Assembly: GCA_026122225.1 (NCBI GenBank)
Contig: JANEZZ010002198.1
Location: 682,001 to 746,000 of the forward strand
Reading direction: 5' to 3'
DNA: 64,000 nt
Source: Heloderma charlesbogerti
Taxonomy: Eukaryota > Chordata > Lepidosauria > Squamata > Helodermatidae
Part shown: positions 53,876 through 64,000 of the stretch, piece after piece
Numbering within the stretch: position 1 is the first letter of the stretch
Layout of the letters: each line of letters opens with the position of its first letter
Translations under genes and position numbers: made by a program
Notes under the pieces: model-generated
What the model was told of the DNA's origin: nothing
Database searches by the model: none
Seen by the model: only the letters and a program-made list of their open reading frames with translations

Positions 53876-53879
53876 CTAT

Positions 53880-53975
53880 ATTATTTATTTATTACATTTC
53901 TATACCGTCCCATAGCTAAAGCTCTCTGGGTGGTTTACAAATATTAAAAGCCATTAAAATACATTATACTGTATA
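53880..53975 (-). mobile_element. L2-like retroposon 3' tail, antisense
   Basis: TTTATTTATTACATTTCTAT, then ACCGTCCCATAGCTAAAGCT and CTCTGGGTGGTTTACAAAT: the uninterrupted equivalent of the copy split at 26390/28941. Confidence 0.7.
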
Positions 53976-55108
53976 AATTAATAATTATAGTCATTATTTC
54001 TAAGTTTGCACCTTCACATATACATTTGAATATGCAAATATTATGCAAATTGGTGTTCCCTTTTGTTATCTTCTTTTGCAATGCATTTTTTTTCCTTTTT
54101 GGTGATGAGTAAGACACACTATTGGTCAGACATACAACTTTTCTGTAAGTATTGAGTTTAGGGGAAAATCTGTTTTTCTTGGTTGTATCTGAACAGGCTG
54201 TGCAGTAATGTTTTCTAGTAATGTTTCCTTCCTATTGGAGGAAAGGCAGTTTGATGAAACCTGATGTGACACAGCTGTGGCGTACATGCGTTATTTTGCA
54301 TGTAGCATCCAGATGATAAAAATACAAGCCTTTTTTAAACTGGAAATAATGTTAGCAGATGAGATAATTTTGTTGTTGTTGAAAAAATAACACAACATGG
54401 TAAATATATTAGTTTAAATGGTGATGGGCTTAGTGAAAAATGAAGCCTCATTTGCTCTGTGATTTTAATTTGCTTTAATCTTCAGTTTAATGAGAATCAA
54501 GGGAAGTCATAACACAGACAGTTGCATACTGGCTCTAAGACGGTAAAAATGTCTTATGACTAAAAAACAAACTTTCTGGGTACTTCCTTCTAGCATTCTT
54601 TATCATTTTTTTTAGCACTATCAGTGTTCACAACATTAGTCGTGGATTGGACATTGATAGTGAAAGATAGTGAAGTGCCTTTTAGGGCACTGCAAAATGC
54701 AGCCCCCCTCTGCCAAAAAGCTTATATTTTAAAGCTGAGGATATTATCTGTGTCTTGTATATCCAAACAGTGAATTATTGCTTCCGCTTTTTTCCTTCTC
54801 CATCTTTTCTTTTTTGCATTAGTATCTTTTTTAGCTCTTCTGCTTCATTTCCCAAATAGCAGATGGTTTAAATATTATTTTACACTCCCTTTATCTGATA
54901 TATAAATAATCCAGCATGCTTTCTATCATGGTCAGCTGTTCTTCCATACATTTCTAGAGTTCACATTCTAAGCCATGGACTTTATTGCATTTTGCATCAA
55001 AACAATCTTTAAACTCAGCAGATACTGTAAACCTGGTCTCCTAAAACTGTCCTTAACACTCAATTTATGCTTGGCTAGGAAAAATACTAGATAGTGAGCT
55101 GAACACAT
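53976..55108. other. No recognised gene
   Basis: AT-rich, no exon or named repeat recognised. Confidence 0.4.
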
Positions 55109-55332
55109 AGGGCGCTTCCAGACAGAGGGCTCCTAGTGGTAGCAATCAGAAGGCACTGTGCAGCTATTATGTCTTTTTCTCCTCAATTAATTTTCTGTGT
55201 CAAAGGAAAAGATGGAAGAAGAGGTAAGAAAACCCAGGAGGATCATGAGTAGAAGACAGCGACTTCTCCCTTCAATCCTCTGTGAAATAGGCAGGGTGAT
55301 GGCGTCGCAAAAGCCTCATCTGGAAGCACCCT
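55109..55332 (+). mobile_element. MITE with AGGGYGCTTCCAGA ends
   Basis: AGGGCGCTTCCAGACAGAGG at the left mirrors CCTCATCTGGAAGCACCCT at the right. The flanking bases allow a TA or AT duplication, which would fit a mariner-like element. The superfamily is not certain. Confidence 0.65.
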
Positions 55333-55574
55333 ATGGATCAACAATATGAAGGTGTGGTGTGGACTCGGCCAATTTAGCTTGTATTAGCAGACAAGCTGAT
55401 TCCAAGTAACACTGATATCAGCACTGGCTGGCAAGACCTCATCCAAACAAAATTGATTGTAGGTTAGTTTTCTGCTCCTATTTCATTAACTCCCTTAATC
55501 ACACACCAGCTGTGAATATTAGCATGGTTCGAATGAAAAGGTGCACCTCCCACACAAAAAATGTATCATAATAC

Positions 55575-55640
55575 ACGTGTTAGTCTTTAAAGTGCCATAA
55601 GACTCTTAGTTCAGTCTTTAAGGTGCCATAAGACTCTGAG
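55575..55640 (-). repeat. Dispersed repeat fragment, partly duplicated
   Basis: AGTCTTTAARGTGCCATAAG plus ACTC occurs twice (about 55583-55608 and 55614-55638). This is the antisense form of the repeat at 52490-52560. Confidence 0.5.
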
Positions 55641-55749
55641 CATCCATTTCAGCTGGCAGGCTTGAAACCCAGCAGCTTTTATGTGGAAATTCTGTTGGTC
55701 TATACCAGGGGTGGGAATCTTCCCTCCCCCCACTGCTTTCCTTTGGAGG

Positions 55750-56104
55750 TAGGGTGGCCACTTATGCATCGCCAAAAAAGAGGACAAAAGAGGACACCAA
55801 TATGCATAGGCAAATTTTATATGTAAAGGTGCAAATGTATAAACAATAACAATAATTTAAATAGAAATACAAGACATCTAACCATAGGGGAGAAGACTGA
55901 CTAGGGGAGCTGTGTGCCTGCTCAGTCCGCTGTCCAGCAGCTAACTATTGATGGGCAACAGAAAGGCTCTTGCTCTCCCTTTCTATGGTTCTGTGACTTC
56001 AAGCCAGACTTGGACTGGACAGCCCATCAATTAGAGGACTCTTCTGCCAACTTCCCAAATTAGAGGACTGTTCTCTGTAAAGTAGGCCACCCGGCCACCC
56101 TATG
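55750..56104 (-). mobile_element. Non-coding DNA transposon, AGGACAGTCCTCT family, antisense
   Basis: Ends are TAGGGTGGCCACTT and GGCCACCCTA. The blocks AGACTTGGACTGGACAGCCC and AGAGGACTGTTCTCTG match 53649-53875 in reverse. Flanks GGAGGTA and TGAGGTA suggest a short duplication. Another hAT-type end (CAGGGGTGGGAATC, 55707) lies just upstream and may belong to a separate insertion. Confidence 0.65.
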
Positions 56105-56585
56105 AGGTAATGTTGGGGCCCACATGCCAGAGGTGGCCATGGCCAAAGCCAGCAGTGGGTGGGGCCAGAGCCCAAAGTACCTCTTTTCTCTTTCTGCCAC
56201 TCCTCCCCCTTTCTCTCTTCCTCTTCCTCCCCTTCCAGCAGGCTGCCGGGAGAGGGACAGATTGCTCTTGGAAGAAGTCTGAACTGATTGCTTGCAGAGG
56301 ACTTTTGAAATTAGGCGGAGGGCCACCAGGACATCTAAACTGTGCCACAGATACAGACTTTCTGTTCCCCTGTCCCAGTGTTATGTCTGTGGCTCTCCCA
56401 GTTGGCTTTCTGCTCTGAAATATTTGATATAAAAATGACAGATATGAAATGGATCAAATAAATACATTTTGTTGCATATTTAATTTACAAGTTCTTCACA
56501 TATGAGATTCACTTTTCCTTCACAAGCTAATAATTACATCTTGAATTTCAGTAACTCTTCTAATTTAATAAAATTCCTTGATGAA
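56105..56585. other. No recognised gene
   Basis: G+C-rich at first, then AT-rich. Frames at 56060-56418 show no domain. Confidence 0.4.
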
Positions 56586-57355
56586 GGAATGCTTCAACAT
56601 TTTTATTAATGACTTGGAGGAGGAGGTGCAGGGAATGCTAATCAAATTTTCAGATGACACAAAATTGGGCAGGATAGCTAATACTTTGGAAGACAGAAAC
56701 AAAATTCAAAGTGATCTGGATAGACGGGAGCGCTGGGCAGAAAACAACAGAATGACATTTAATAGGGATAAATGCCAAGTTCTGCACCTAGGAAAAAGAA
56801 ACCAAATGCAGTTACAAGATGGGGGATACATGGCTCAACAACACTACAAGCGAGAAGGATCTTGGAATTGTTGTAGATCACAAGCTGAATATGAGCCAAC
56901 AATGTGATGTGGCTGCAAAAAAGGCAAATGCTATTTTGGGCTGCATTAATAGAAGCATAGCTTCCAAATCCCGGGAAGTACTAGTTCCCCTCTATTCAGC
57001 TCTTGTTAGGCTTTATCTGGAGTACTGTGTCCAGTTCTGGGCACTGCACTTTAAGAAGGATGCAGACAAGCTGGAGAGGGTTCAGAGGAGGGCAACAAAG
57101 ATGATCAGGGGACTGGAAACAAGGCCCTGTGAAGAGAGATGGAAAGAACTGGGCATGTTTAGCCTTGAGAAGAGAAGGCTGAGGGGAGATATGATAGCAC
57201 TCTTCAAGTACTTGAAAGGTTGTCACAGAGAGGAAGGCCAGGATCTCTTCTTGATCATCCCAGACTGCAGGACATGGAATAATGGGCTCAAGTGACAGGA
57301 AGCCAGATTTCGGCTGAACATCAGGAAAAACTTCCTGACTATTAGAACAATATGA
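56586..57355 (+). pseudogene. CR1 reverse transcriptase C-terminal part, broken
   Basis: FNIFINDLEEEVQG leads into the catalytic box, read here as FSDDTKLG (56647 onward) in place of the usual FADD; both Asp codons are present. Next come WAENNRMTFNRDKC and, after a frameshift near 56825, EKDLGIVVDHKLNMSQQCD, VQRRATKMIRGLE and LEKRRLRGDMIALFKYLKG. A TGA at 57293 and further changes end the frame. CR1 proteins reverse-transcribe their RNA at a nicked target; the endonuclease is missing here. Confidence 0.85.
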
Positions 57356-57527
57356 CAACCAATTGCCTAGGGAGGTGGTGGGCTCTCCCACGCTGGAGGC
57401 ATTCAAGACGAGGCTGGACAGCCGCATGTTAGGGATGCTCTGACTTGGATTCCTGCACTGAGCAGGGGGTTGGACTCGATTACCTTGTAGGCCCCTTCCA
57501 ACCCTACTATTCTATGATTCCATGATT
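56586..57527 (+). mobile_element. CR1 LINE, 5'-truncated
   Basis: Holds the last third of the CR1 reverse transcriptase and the complete 3' end (GCAGGGGGTTGGACTCGATT, then CCCCTTCCAACCC and ATTCTATGATTC-type units, as expected for CR1). The 5' truncation falls just before FNIFINDL. It has the same 3' end as the 5S-derived SINE at 6596-6780. Confidence 0.88.
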
Positions 57528-59087
57528 TTCCTGATTGAGAGTGCAATTCTATCTTGATAGTCTGCAGCCTGTGAAGTCAGACAGTGCCAAGTATTCAATG
57601 CAGGGAGGCTGGAGCATGGAAGTGATCCTTGCATCCGTGCTCCAGCCGCCCTGCATTTTCCCAAGTCTAGCCATGGCTTTGGGGAGGGAAAGAGGCCAGG
57701 AAACCCATAGGAAATGTGTCCGCAGTCTCCTCCCCTCCCTGCCCCCAGGACCGCTCCCTTTTTGCCATCTCCATGCTCCATTTCTGAGTGCAGAGATATA
57801 GCTGGCAGGGAGAGAACTGCGCTGGCTATAAGGGGGTGGGGGCAGGGGGCTTGGTTTCTGGACTTTGAGGTCCCAGAAGGACCTTGAATCAGAATGACCT
57901 CAAATCCCAGAAACAGAAATATCCTATGTCCAGAACTTTAAAGGAGCTATCCAAGTTGCGGTTCAGCATGTTGGATAGCTCCTTTAGAGCTCTGGCTGGT
58001 TCTGACTGAAACCCAGGATGGATTCACAGCCCCACTGAAATCTGAGCCACCAGCTTCCACTGGTGTAGATATAGGATATTAGATTGTAAGTTCTCCATAA
58101 TGCTCCATATTCATTTCTGGAGCAACAGTATATAAATCAATAATAAAAACAGATCCTCTATTTTATTTGCAAATTCATGCAAGCAAAAGTTATTAAAATG
58201 TAAAAATTTAATACCAAACTTTAGGAAATGTAGGTGTATGGTTCTCCTAATCCACACAGAATTTGTATTGTAATTTAAAAAAAAAAAAACACCCTCTATG
58301 AGATTATAACAAACTAATGGCAGCCAACATTCAGAGCATTTTTAATCCTCAGTGTGCTTTGCAAGTTATCATCTGAAGCTGTATCAGTCTCATAACATTC
58401 CTTGTTCTGTGTAATGCAAAATAAATAAATTCAAAGACCCAGCTGCAACAAACTACAAACTAAAATATCTCACATAATTAGTTCTTAGTGTTGCGTAACA
58501 AAAAATCTGCAGACACCACAAACAAGTTATATTTTGACTGTACTTTAAAAGCCTGCTACAGAAAGCAATCCTTAAATTTATTATCCAAACCATAATCCAT
58601 TATATATTAGGTAGGGAAGTGACTTATTCCTTGGTGTACCAAAAAGTATGTGGTGCTACCTTTATTCTTGCACAGTGGTACAGTTGTTTGCACATATGGT
58701 TGGCAAAATGTCCTGTAATATTTGAAGGGAAACCTGTCTCCTTACCTGGCCTGGAAGGTAGCTCATACAGCTTTATCATACCAGCTGTATTCTCATGATA
58801 CTGTAGCCGGTTGGAGCCAAATAATCTCCTGTAATATGTATGTGCATTCATATGCATCACAATGATTGAGTAGTAATGCATCCTGACATTACAAAACACA
58901 TGACATTACAAAACATAACATTCAGATCCACTGAGTTTAAATCAGGATCGCAAAAATCCATTCTGTGGTTCTGAATCAGTGAATCTCAAAGCATATTTCT
59001 CTAAGAAGTTAAGAACTAAAAGATGTACTTAGGACACCGCATGGCTAATATTCCCTCTGAGATGTCAGTTTGATATGAGGTTACTGA
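57528..59087. other. No recognised gene; one perfect hairpin
   Basis: AAAGGAGCTATCCA at 57940-57953 is mirrored by TGGATAGCTCCTTT at 57972-57985, giving 14-bp perfect arms around an 18-bp loop, perhaps the core of a MITE. The rest is unrecognised. Confidence 0.5.
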
Positions 59088-59823
59088 TAGGGATGTACAA
59101 AAGTCACTTACCTTTTTGACGAGGCGATTCGCGGTGGGGGGAGGCGCTCTGCACCTCCCCCCAAAATCCTTCTTCAGCCGGCTCCGCTCCACAGAGATTC
59201 TGCAGAGCCGCCGGCCGGGGCCGCCTGCAGCCGGAAATCCGGCTGCTGGGCAGTCTTCCTTCCGGAAAAAAACAAACAAACCCGTGTATGCAAATGGCGG
59301 CAGCTACGGCGGCCGCCATTTGTGTTCCCTTTTTTTCTGTTTTAGCCTACGTAAATATTTACGTAAGCTATTACAGCAAAAAAAAAAAGAAACGCAAATA
59401 GTGCCCGCTACTCTATTTGCGTTGCCCTTTTTTTCGCCGTAAGAGCTTACGTAAATATTTACGTAGGCTAAAATGGCGAAAAAAAGGGAACGCAAATGGT
59501 GGCCACCGTAGCCACCGCCATTTGCGTACGCGGGTTTGTTTGGTTTTTTTGCTTGCTGTGATGGGCTACGTAAATACTTATGTAGCCTATCATGGCAAAG
59601 GGCAGATGGAAATGGCGGCCACGGCAGCCAGTCGAAAGACCAGCTGCTGCCGCTGCCGGAGCCGTCACCACCGGAACATCCGCACCAGGTAAGCTTTGTC
59701 CCGGGGGGGGGAATCCGCGGGGAGGCGGGGGGTGGGAGGCCATTCCGCCACAGATTTTGGGGGGCCGAATGCCAGTGCATGCGGCCTCACTGAAATCCGT
59801 GGCGGAATTCTCCGCCACCCCTA
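59088..59823 (+). mobile_element. Palindrome-tiled hAT-like element, copy 5
   Basis: Flanked by exact GTTACTGA at 59080-59087 and 59824-59831. Ends are TAGGGATG and CACCCCTA. The core palindrome at about 59283-59530 is centred near 59407, on CGCAAATAG and CTATTTGCG, as in copies 2 and 4. Only the right arm keeps the outer GGCTACGTAAATAC palindrome (59560-59597), so it is the shortest version with the central palindrome. Confidence 0.92.
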
Positions 59824-59831
59824 GTTACTGA

Positions 59832-60625
59832 ATCAGTTGCTTCTTTTAGCTATCCAGTTGTATAACATGCAACAATACTGTCAGAAGAAAACGGGCTACG
59901 TTAATTGTATTGGCATGAACACTGGAATCTGAACTGAGTTTAACATTACAGATATATACTCAGATAATCATATACGAAGATAATGAAAACTTCCAAAATT
60001 CTGGCAGGTCCATTTATGCAATAAAACTCAAGCTTGTCTCACTGATGAGTCTTTAATATTTCAAAGGGCAGCCTCACTTTATTAAATGGGTTAAGTAGAT
60101 TACTTTTGTCTCCCATGTTATGAAGAGCTTGTGAGTTAGTCAGAATGCCCAAGGCTAATTTATTCAACAGTGTTCTGGATTCTTCTGAAACATAGGGCAT
60201 GGAATTGGGATGAGATGTCTTTGTGGGCTTTTCTACATGAGGCTTTTAACCTGCCACTTTACTGAGGCTCCTGCCACTTTACTGAGACTTCTGTTTCTGG
60301 ATTTTTGAGGGGATTAAGGTCAGTTCCTTTACCCATTTTTTTACAGGGGTTTTCTTTCTCTGCTTTTCTATATGTTCCATTACACAACCATCAGGTGGTG
60401 CTGTAGTAGAGCAGAATTGCACAAATACACTAGGGTTTCATGCCACCATTCACAAAAATACTAGACTTTCCTTGTTAGAATCCCCCCCCCCCCCAACCGT
60501 TGCAAAGATGGAAGAGGACCTGGAGGATGATGACATCATATAAAGCACCCGGAATCAAGAGTGGATAATAAATGCCCCATGTAGAAAGGCTCTGTACTTG
60601 ACAGGCTTCTTTCCAGTCTTGCAGG

Positions 60626-60626
<1 letters not shown>
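59832..60626. other. No recognised gene
   Basis: Contains a 14-base C run at 60482-60495. No named repeat or exon. Confidence 0.4.

Positions 60627-60690
<64 letters not shown>
60627..60690 (+). repeat. (TG)n(AG)n compound microsatellite
   Basis: Directly visible: about 17 TG then 14 AG units. The purine-pyrimidine asymmetry of the second half explains the His/Ser-rich minus-strand frame across it. Confidence 0.95.
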
Positions 60691-60692
<2 letters not shown>

Positions 60693-60925
60693 AGAAACAG
60701 TCTGCATGTAGGGTTACAGGGGGAAATTGCTGGACTAGGCACGGGTTAAGCAACCCGCCTGCCCATTGGCTCTTGCCTGCAACTGCCTGACCCCTTGACC
60801 CAATATTAGTACTACAATGCAAACATGAGTTTGGGAGCCCCATGTTTTCCTGGTAGTACATCTCTTCCTTTGGCCCACTAGGCATTCCAAAGCTCAAGAA
60901 CCCAGGCTGCAGAACTACTGCATAG

Positions 60926-61226
60926 TGGCTTGGATCCTGAGAAAGGGGTTGGCAGAAAGTGACTTTCCTGCCCTCTCCTCCCTCCAGAGCCCCCTGAGTC
61001 CCCTGAAAAGCCTCTCCTAAAGGTCGTGGGACCCTCCAGAATTGGTTGAGAGGGATTTCGGTGATCCCCCCTTTCTCCTCAGCCACCCTGCCTTCAGGAT
61101 TGTCCCCAAGCCTCGGGAGAGGCTTGGGGGGGTGTGTGTGACTTGGGAAGCTACCAGATGAGAAGGGAGCAGGAAAGTCCTTGTCTGCCAACCCCCTTCC
61201 ACTGGTGCTTCTCAGGATCCAAGCCA
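60926..61226 (+). mobile_element. MITE with perfect 18-bp inverted ends
   Basis: TGGCTTGGATCCTGAGAA at 60926-60943 is matched exactly by its reverse complement at 61209-61226. Inside, CCCCAAGCCTC (61104-61114) and GAGGCTTGGGG (61119-61129) form a hairpin. Non-coding. The perfect ends suggest a fairly recent insertion. Confidence 0.75.
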
Positions 61227-61947
61227 TAACGTCCAGCATATTTAGTGTTAAGAATACGTCCGGATACCTGGTAGCAGTTCCTATGGAGCATAGTCAATAA
61301 AACAACTCCAAAATAAATTAAAACTATGTTACAGAATGAAAAAGCCATGGGTTTGGATAACATCCTTTATTCAGTGTTTGGGAACAAAAACAATATTGCA
61401 TGCAATGTATTTTTTTAAATCAAAATTGGCAATAAAACTAATGCCCTAAAGGGTGTTTTCTTTTATGACCAAATCCTGCTCACCTTCCTATAAAAGTATT
61501 TGCAATGAAGTTAAATGGAGAAAAGTGGCTCCATTCCAAGCCTAAACTCCTTTCTATACTGTAATTGAAACTTTAAAGCAATTGCTTGGCCGTAGGACGT
61601 AGGATAAGTGGGGGCTGATTGTATTACCCTTTTCTTCTCTCCAGATTTGTCTAAATGCTTAAAATGACACATTTCCCTCTTCCTAAAAACAATGGATCTG
61701 TTTTTAAAACAGTGAAGGTCAATCTCACTTTCACATTGCTATTTAGATTTATTTGAACAAAGCCACATTTACTTACTCTTTGATCAGCTTCTGGACTTAG
61801 CTGTCCTTTGGCCAGTCTCCCTTGGACCAATTCATACAGCCAATGACCCGCCATGAAATGGCCTCTGGAAATGTGAGGGGCTGATGTTGGGCTCATGACC
61901 CACCTGGGAACATATGGAAACACCAACAGATTGAGCTAGTGCCTGCA
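61227..61947. other. No recognised gene
   Basis: AT-rich, no exon or named repeat recognised. Confidence 0.4.
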
Positions 61948-62180
61948 AGTGTGATGTAGTGGTTAGAGTGTTGGACTGGGACTCAGGAGATCCAGGTTCT
62001 ACTCCCTACTTAGCCATGAAGCTCACTGGGTGACTTTGGGCCAGTCACTGCCTCTCAGCCTAACCTACCTCACAGGGTTGTTGTAAGGATGAAATAGAGA
62101 GGAGGACGATGATGTACACTACCTTGGGTTCCTTGCAAGAGAAATAAAGGCAGGTTATAAATGTGAAATAAAATAAAAGT
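61948..62180 (+). mobile_element. tRNA-derived SINE (MIR-like core)
   Basis: The tRNA-like head has an A-box region GATGTAGTGGTTAGAG (61953-61968) and a B-box region CCAGGTTCTACTCCC (about 61992-62006). The body carries GGGTGACTTTGGGCCAGTCA and CTCACAGGGTTGTTGTAAGG, the core shared with MIR and L2 3' ends, and then CTTGGGTTCCTTGCAAGAG, GGTTATAAATG and an AAATAAAA tail. Transcription would be by RNA polymerase III. Antisense copy at 11345-11591. Confidence 0.82.
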
Positions 62181-63067
62181 GGGGGTTGTACAAGCACCCA
62201 CCACGATTTGCAAAACAAAAAACATTCCTATTAACAAAGAAGACATTCTTCAGGCTTGTTCCTTCATCCCCCCGCCCCCATAAAAAGCTAATACACTGGA
62301 GCACACCAACACAGCAAGAGCGAACACACTAGAGCAGATTAAGGGATGGGCCTTTAGAGATAGAAAAGACCAGAAAAGATGGACACTCTCATTCCTGGCT
62401 ACCAGACAGGACCATCCACAAAGAGCCCCTACCAATCACCCCATACAATCCAAGCCACAAACTGTTTCCATTTCCAAATATTATATCTATGGAGAACGAA
62501 CATGCAGAGGTGGTGGTGGTGGGAGCGCACTGCAGCTGCAGGCTGTGCCCCTAACCTATGGATGTTCCCCCACCCAACATCTGTAATGAACCTAAGTATG
62601 TACACTTGTACATGCATAGTGACTTCTTGAGATTGGGAACCAGGTAAAGGCAGGGTTCTTGATCATGCAGAGAGGTCCTATACCCATAGGTTTATTTGGG
62701 AAGTTGAAATGAATGCACATGGGCTGGAAGTGGAGCTGTTTGCCATAGTGCTGCCCCCCTCCCAAACTGCACTGCTAATTCTCCACGGGCAGACAGTCTG
62801 CAAAGGAGAACGGTATGCCACCATTGGATAACTGCTGTACTCCCCTGATGCACCTATAACCACATTATTAGGAAACTTTTCCTGTTCAAGAAGATTTAAG
62901 GATGAGTTATAACATTTAACTCCTTTTGTCCTGGCCTATTCATTTTTATTGATATTGATTGATAGATTGCATTTATTTATTCTGCCAGGGCATTCAAAGT
63001 TGATTAAATACAAAAACTTTTTTAAAAGGAAAAAGAGAGAGCTGATAGGCAAAACAATAAAACAGCA
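62181..63067. other. No recognised gene
   Basis: No exon or named repeat recognised. Confidence 0.4.
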
Positions 63068-63330
63068 GAATTGGTAGTTACTACAGGAGCTGATGACATG
63101 AGTTTACTGGCTTAATCGTCTCCTCCCTAGGTTCCCACCTAGGACAATAGGGAAAGGGCTACGCCAGCTGGACTTTCATGCCATTGGTAGTCTCTTTTAG
63201 GAATTGATGGCATGCGCTTTTTGGCCAGTGGTTCTCTGTTGGTTTCCCCTCAGGGCATACAGGTCTTTAAATGAAGGTGACTGAAGGGTTGCCCCATTGG
63301 TAGTCTCTTTGGAAGCTGATGGTATGGCCT
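63068..63330 (+). repeat. Three diverged copies of a motif at about 114-bp spacing
   Basis: CCATTGGTAGTCTCTTT followed by GGAAYTGATGGCATG-like sequence occurs at 63181-63217 and 63295-63330. A more diverged form is at 63068-63103 (ATTGGTAGTTACTACAGGAG). The even spacing suggests an old tandem repeat. Confidence 0.6.
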
Positions 63331-63384
63331 CCCCATCTACCAGTAAATGTCTGTCCCATGCTTGGCCATGCACACACTAGAGAA

Positions 63385-63545
63385 TTGCAGTGGACAGCTC
63401 AATGAAAATATCAATCTAGGGTGCAGCTGCTGTGAAAAGGCAATTTTCATGTTGGGCATAATTAGGATAAGAACTGAAAATAAAACTGCCAAGATCATAC
63501 TCCCCTTACACAAAGCTATGGTGTGAGCACACTTGGAATACACTT
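63385..63545 (+). mobile_element. CR1-like fragment 1
   Basis: Reads AIFMLGIIRIRTENKTAKII, then LPLHKAMV and AHLEYT, a piece of CR1 RT that also appears (diverged) in the next fragment at 63790-63920. Both pieces are in the same orientation. Confidence 0.65.
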
Positions 63546-63559
63546 GGAATTAGGTTAAA

Positions 63560-64000
63560 ACAAAAATAGGTTGCAAAGAGCTCGAAAAGGATCTCTCCAA
63601 ACTGGAAGAATAGGCATAAAAATGGCAAATGTGGTTCAATGCAAGCAAATGTAAAATGTAAACGTTAGGGCAATTTTTTCCCCTAACTTCACATATATGA
63701 TGACAGGATCTGATCTGAGCTGGCAGTGACTGAACAAGAAAGGGACCTTGGGGTTGTGGTGAACAGCTTGATGAAAATGTAGACTCAGTGAGAAGCTGCT
63801 GTGAAAAAGGCAAATTCTGTGTTGGGTGTAATTAGGAAAGGACGTGAAAATAAAACTGCCAGTATCATATTGCCCTTATACAAATCTGTGGTGTGACCAC
63901 ACTTTGAATAACATGTACAGTTCTGGTCACCGCACCTTAAAAGAATATTGCAGAGTTGGAAAACATGCAGAAAAGGCAACTAAAATGATCAAGGGGCTGG
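63560..64000 (+). pseudogene. CR1 reverse transcriptase fragment 2, runs off the window
   Basis: Broken frames give KELEKDLSKLEE-like sequence (about 63577-63610), WFNASKCK, the KGTLGLW region (EKDLG in other copies), a KDVKIKLPVSY segment and finally EKATKMIKGL at the window edge. The order is that of the CR1 RT C-terminal region. Stops and frameshifts are frequent. The element continues beyond 64000. Confidence 0.75.

Noticed and set aside
56060..56418. Short frames on both strands before the CR1 copy
   Set aside because: They overlap a non-coding transposon end and a G+C-rich stretch, and no domain or conserved motif is visible.
60475..61239. Minus-strand open frame of 254 codons
   Set aside because: It crosses the (TG)n(AG)n microsatellite and most of a MITE, and shows no domain.

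Overview
The window looks like gene-poor chromosomal DNA of a squamate reptile, most likely a lizard. The evidence is the repeat content: several RTE/BovB-type LINE copies with the usual AAC-repeat tail, CR1 LINE fragments with the ATTCTATGATTC-type end, L2-like 3' ends, a 5S-rRNA-derived SINE of the 5S-Sauria type, tRNA-derived SINEs, a decayed Ty3/Gypsy element and many non-autonomous DNA transposons. I found no convincing host exon, tRNA gene, rRNA gene or CRISPR array. Every open frame I could interpret belongs to a transposable element, and nearly all of these are broken.

Region by region. 1-9.1 kb is a decayed Ty3/Gypsy element (+ strand) carrying three later insertions: a full-length-looking BovB in gag (88-3286), a 5S-derived SINE in the integrase (about 6596-6780), and a palindrome-rich hAT-like element past the end of pol (7911-8605). 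9.1-22 kb is mostly unrecognised DNA with scattered SINE, L2, CR1 and MITE copies and one BovB 3' fragment. 22.0-31 kb holds a BovB copy that has lost its reverse-transcriptase core, a CR1 end, and a second, divergent BovB-like element (26391-28940) inserted into an L2-like tail with a 12-bp target duplication. 31-43 kb has an antisense LTR-element-like segment, several fold-back repeats and a BovB copy with an almost complete RT frame (36196-38147). 43.0-45.7 kb is a cluster of three palindromic hAT-like elements, one nested inside another. 45.7-64 kb carries a small BovB insertion with a target duplication, decayed protein-like sequence of unknown origin, further hAT MITEs, CR1 fragments, a fifth palindromic hAT-like element (59088-59823) and simple repeats.

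The most interesting content is the five-copy family at 7911-8605, 43003-44822 (outer), 43098-43983 (inner), 44862-45711 and 59088-59823. Each copy ends in TAGGGRTG / CAYCCCTR, and four of the five are flanked by exact 8-bp duplications (CTTATACC, CCCCACCC, CTGGTAAA, GTTACTGA), as expected for hAT transposition. Their interiors consist almost entirely of short palindromes placed end to end. An AT-rich module centred on TACGTAAATATTTACGTA alternates with a GC-rich module built on GCAAATGGCGGC, and in four copies the whole chain folds again into one palindrome of roughly 240-400 bp. No transposase is encoded.

All positions, repeats and homologies were read by eye. Family names rest on recognised motifs and tails, not on database searches.
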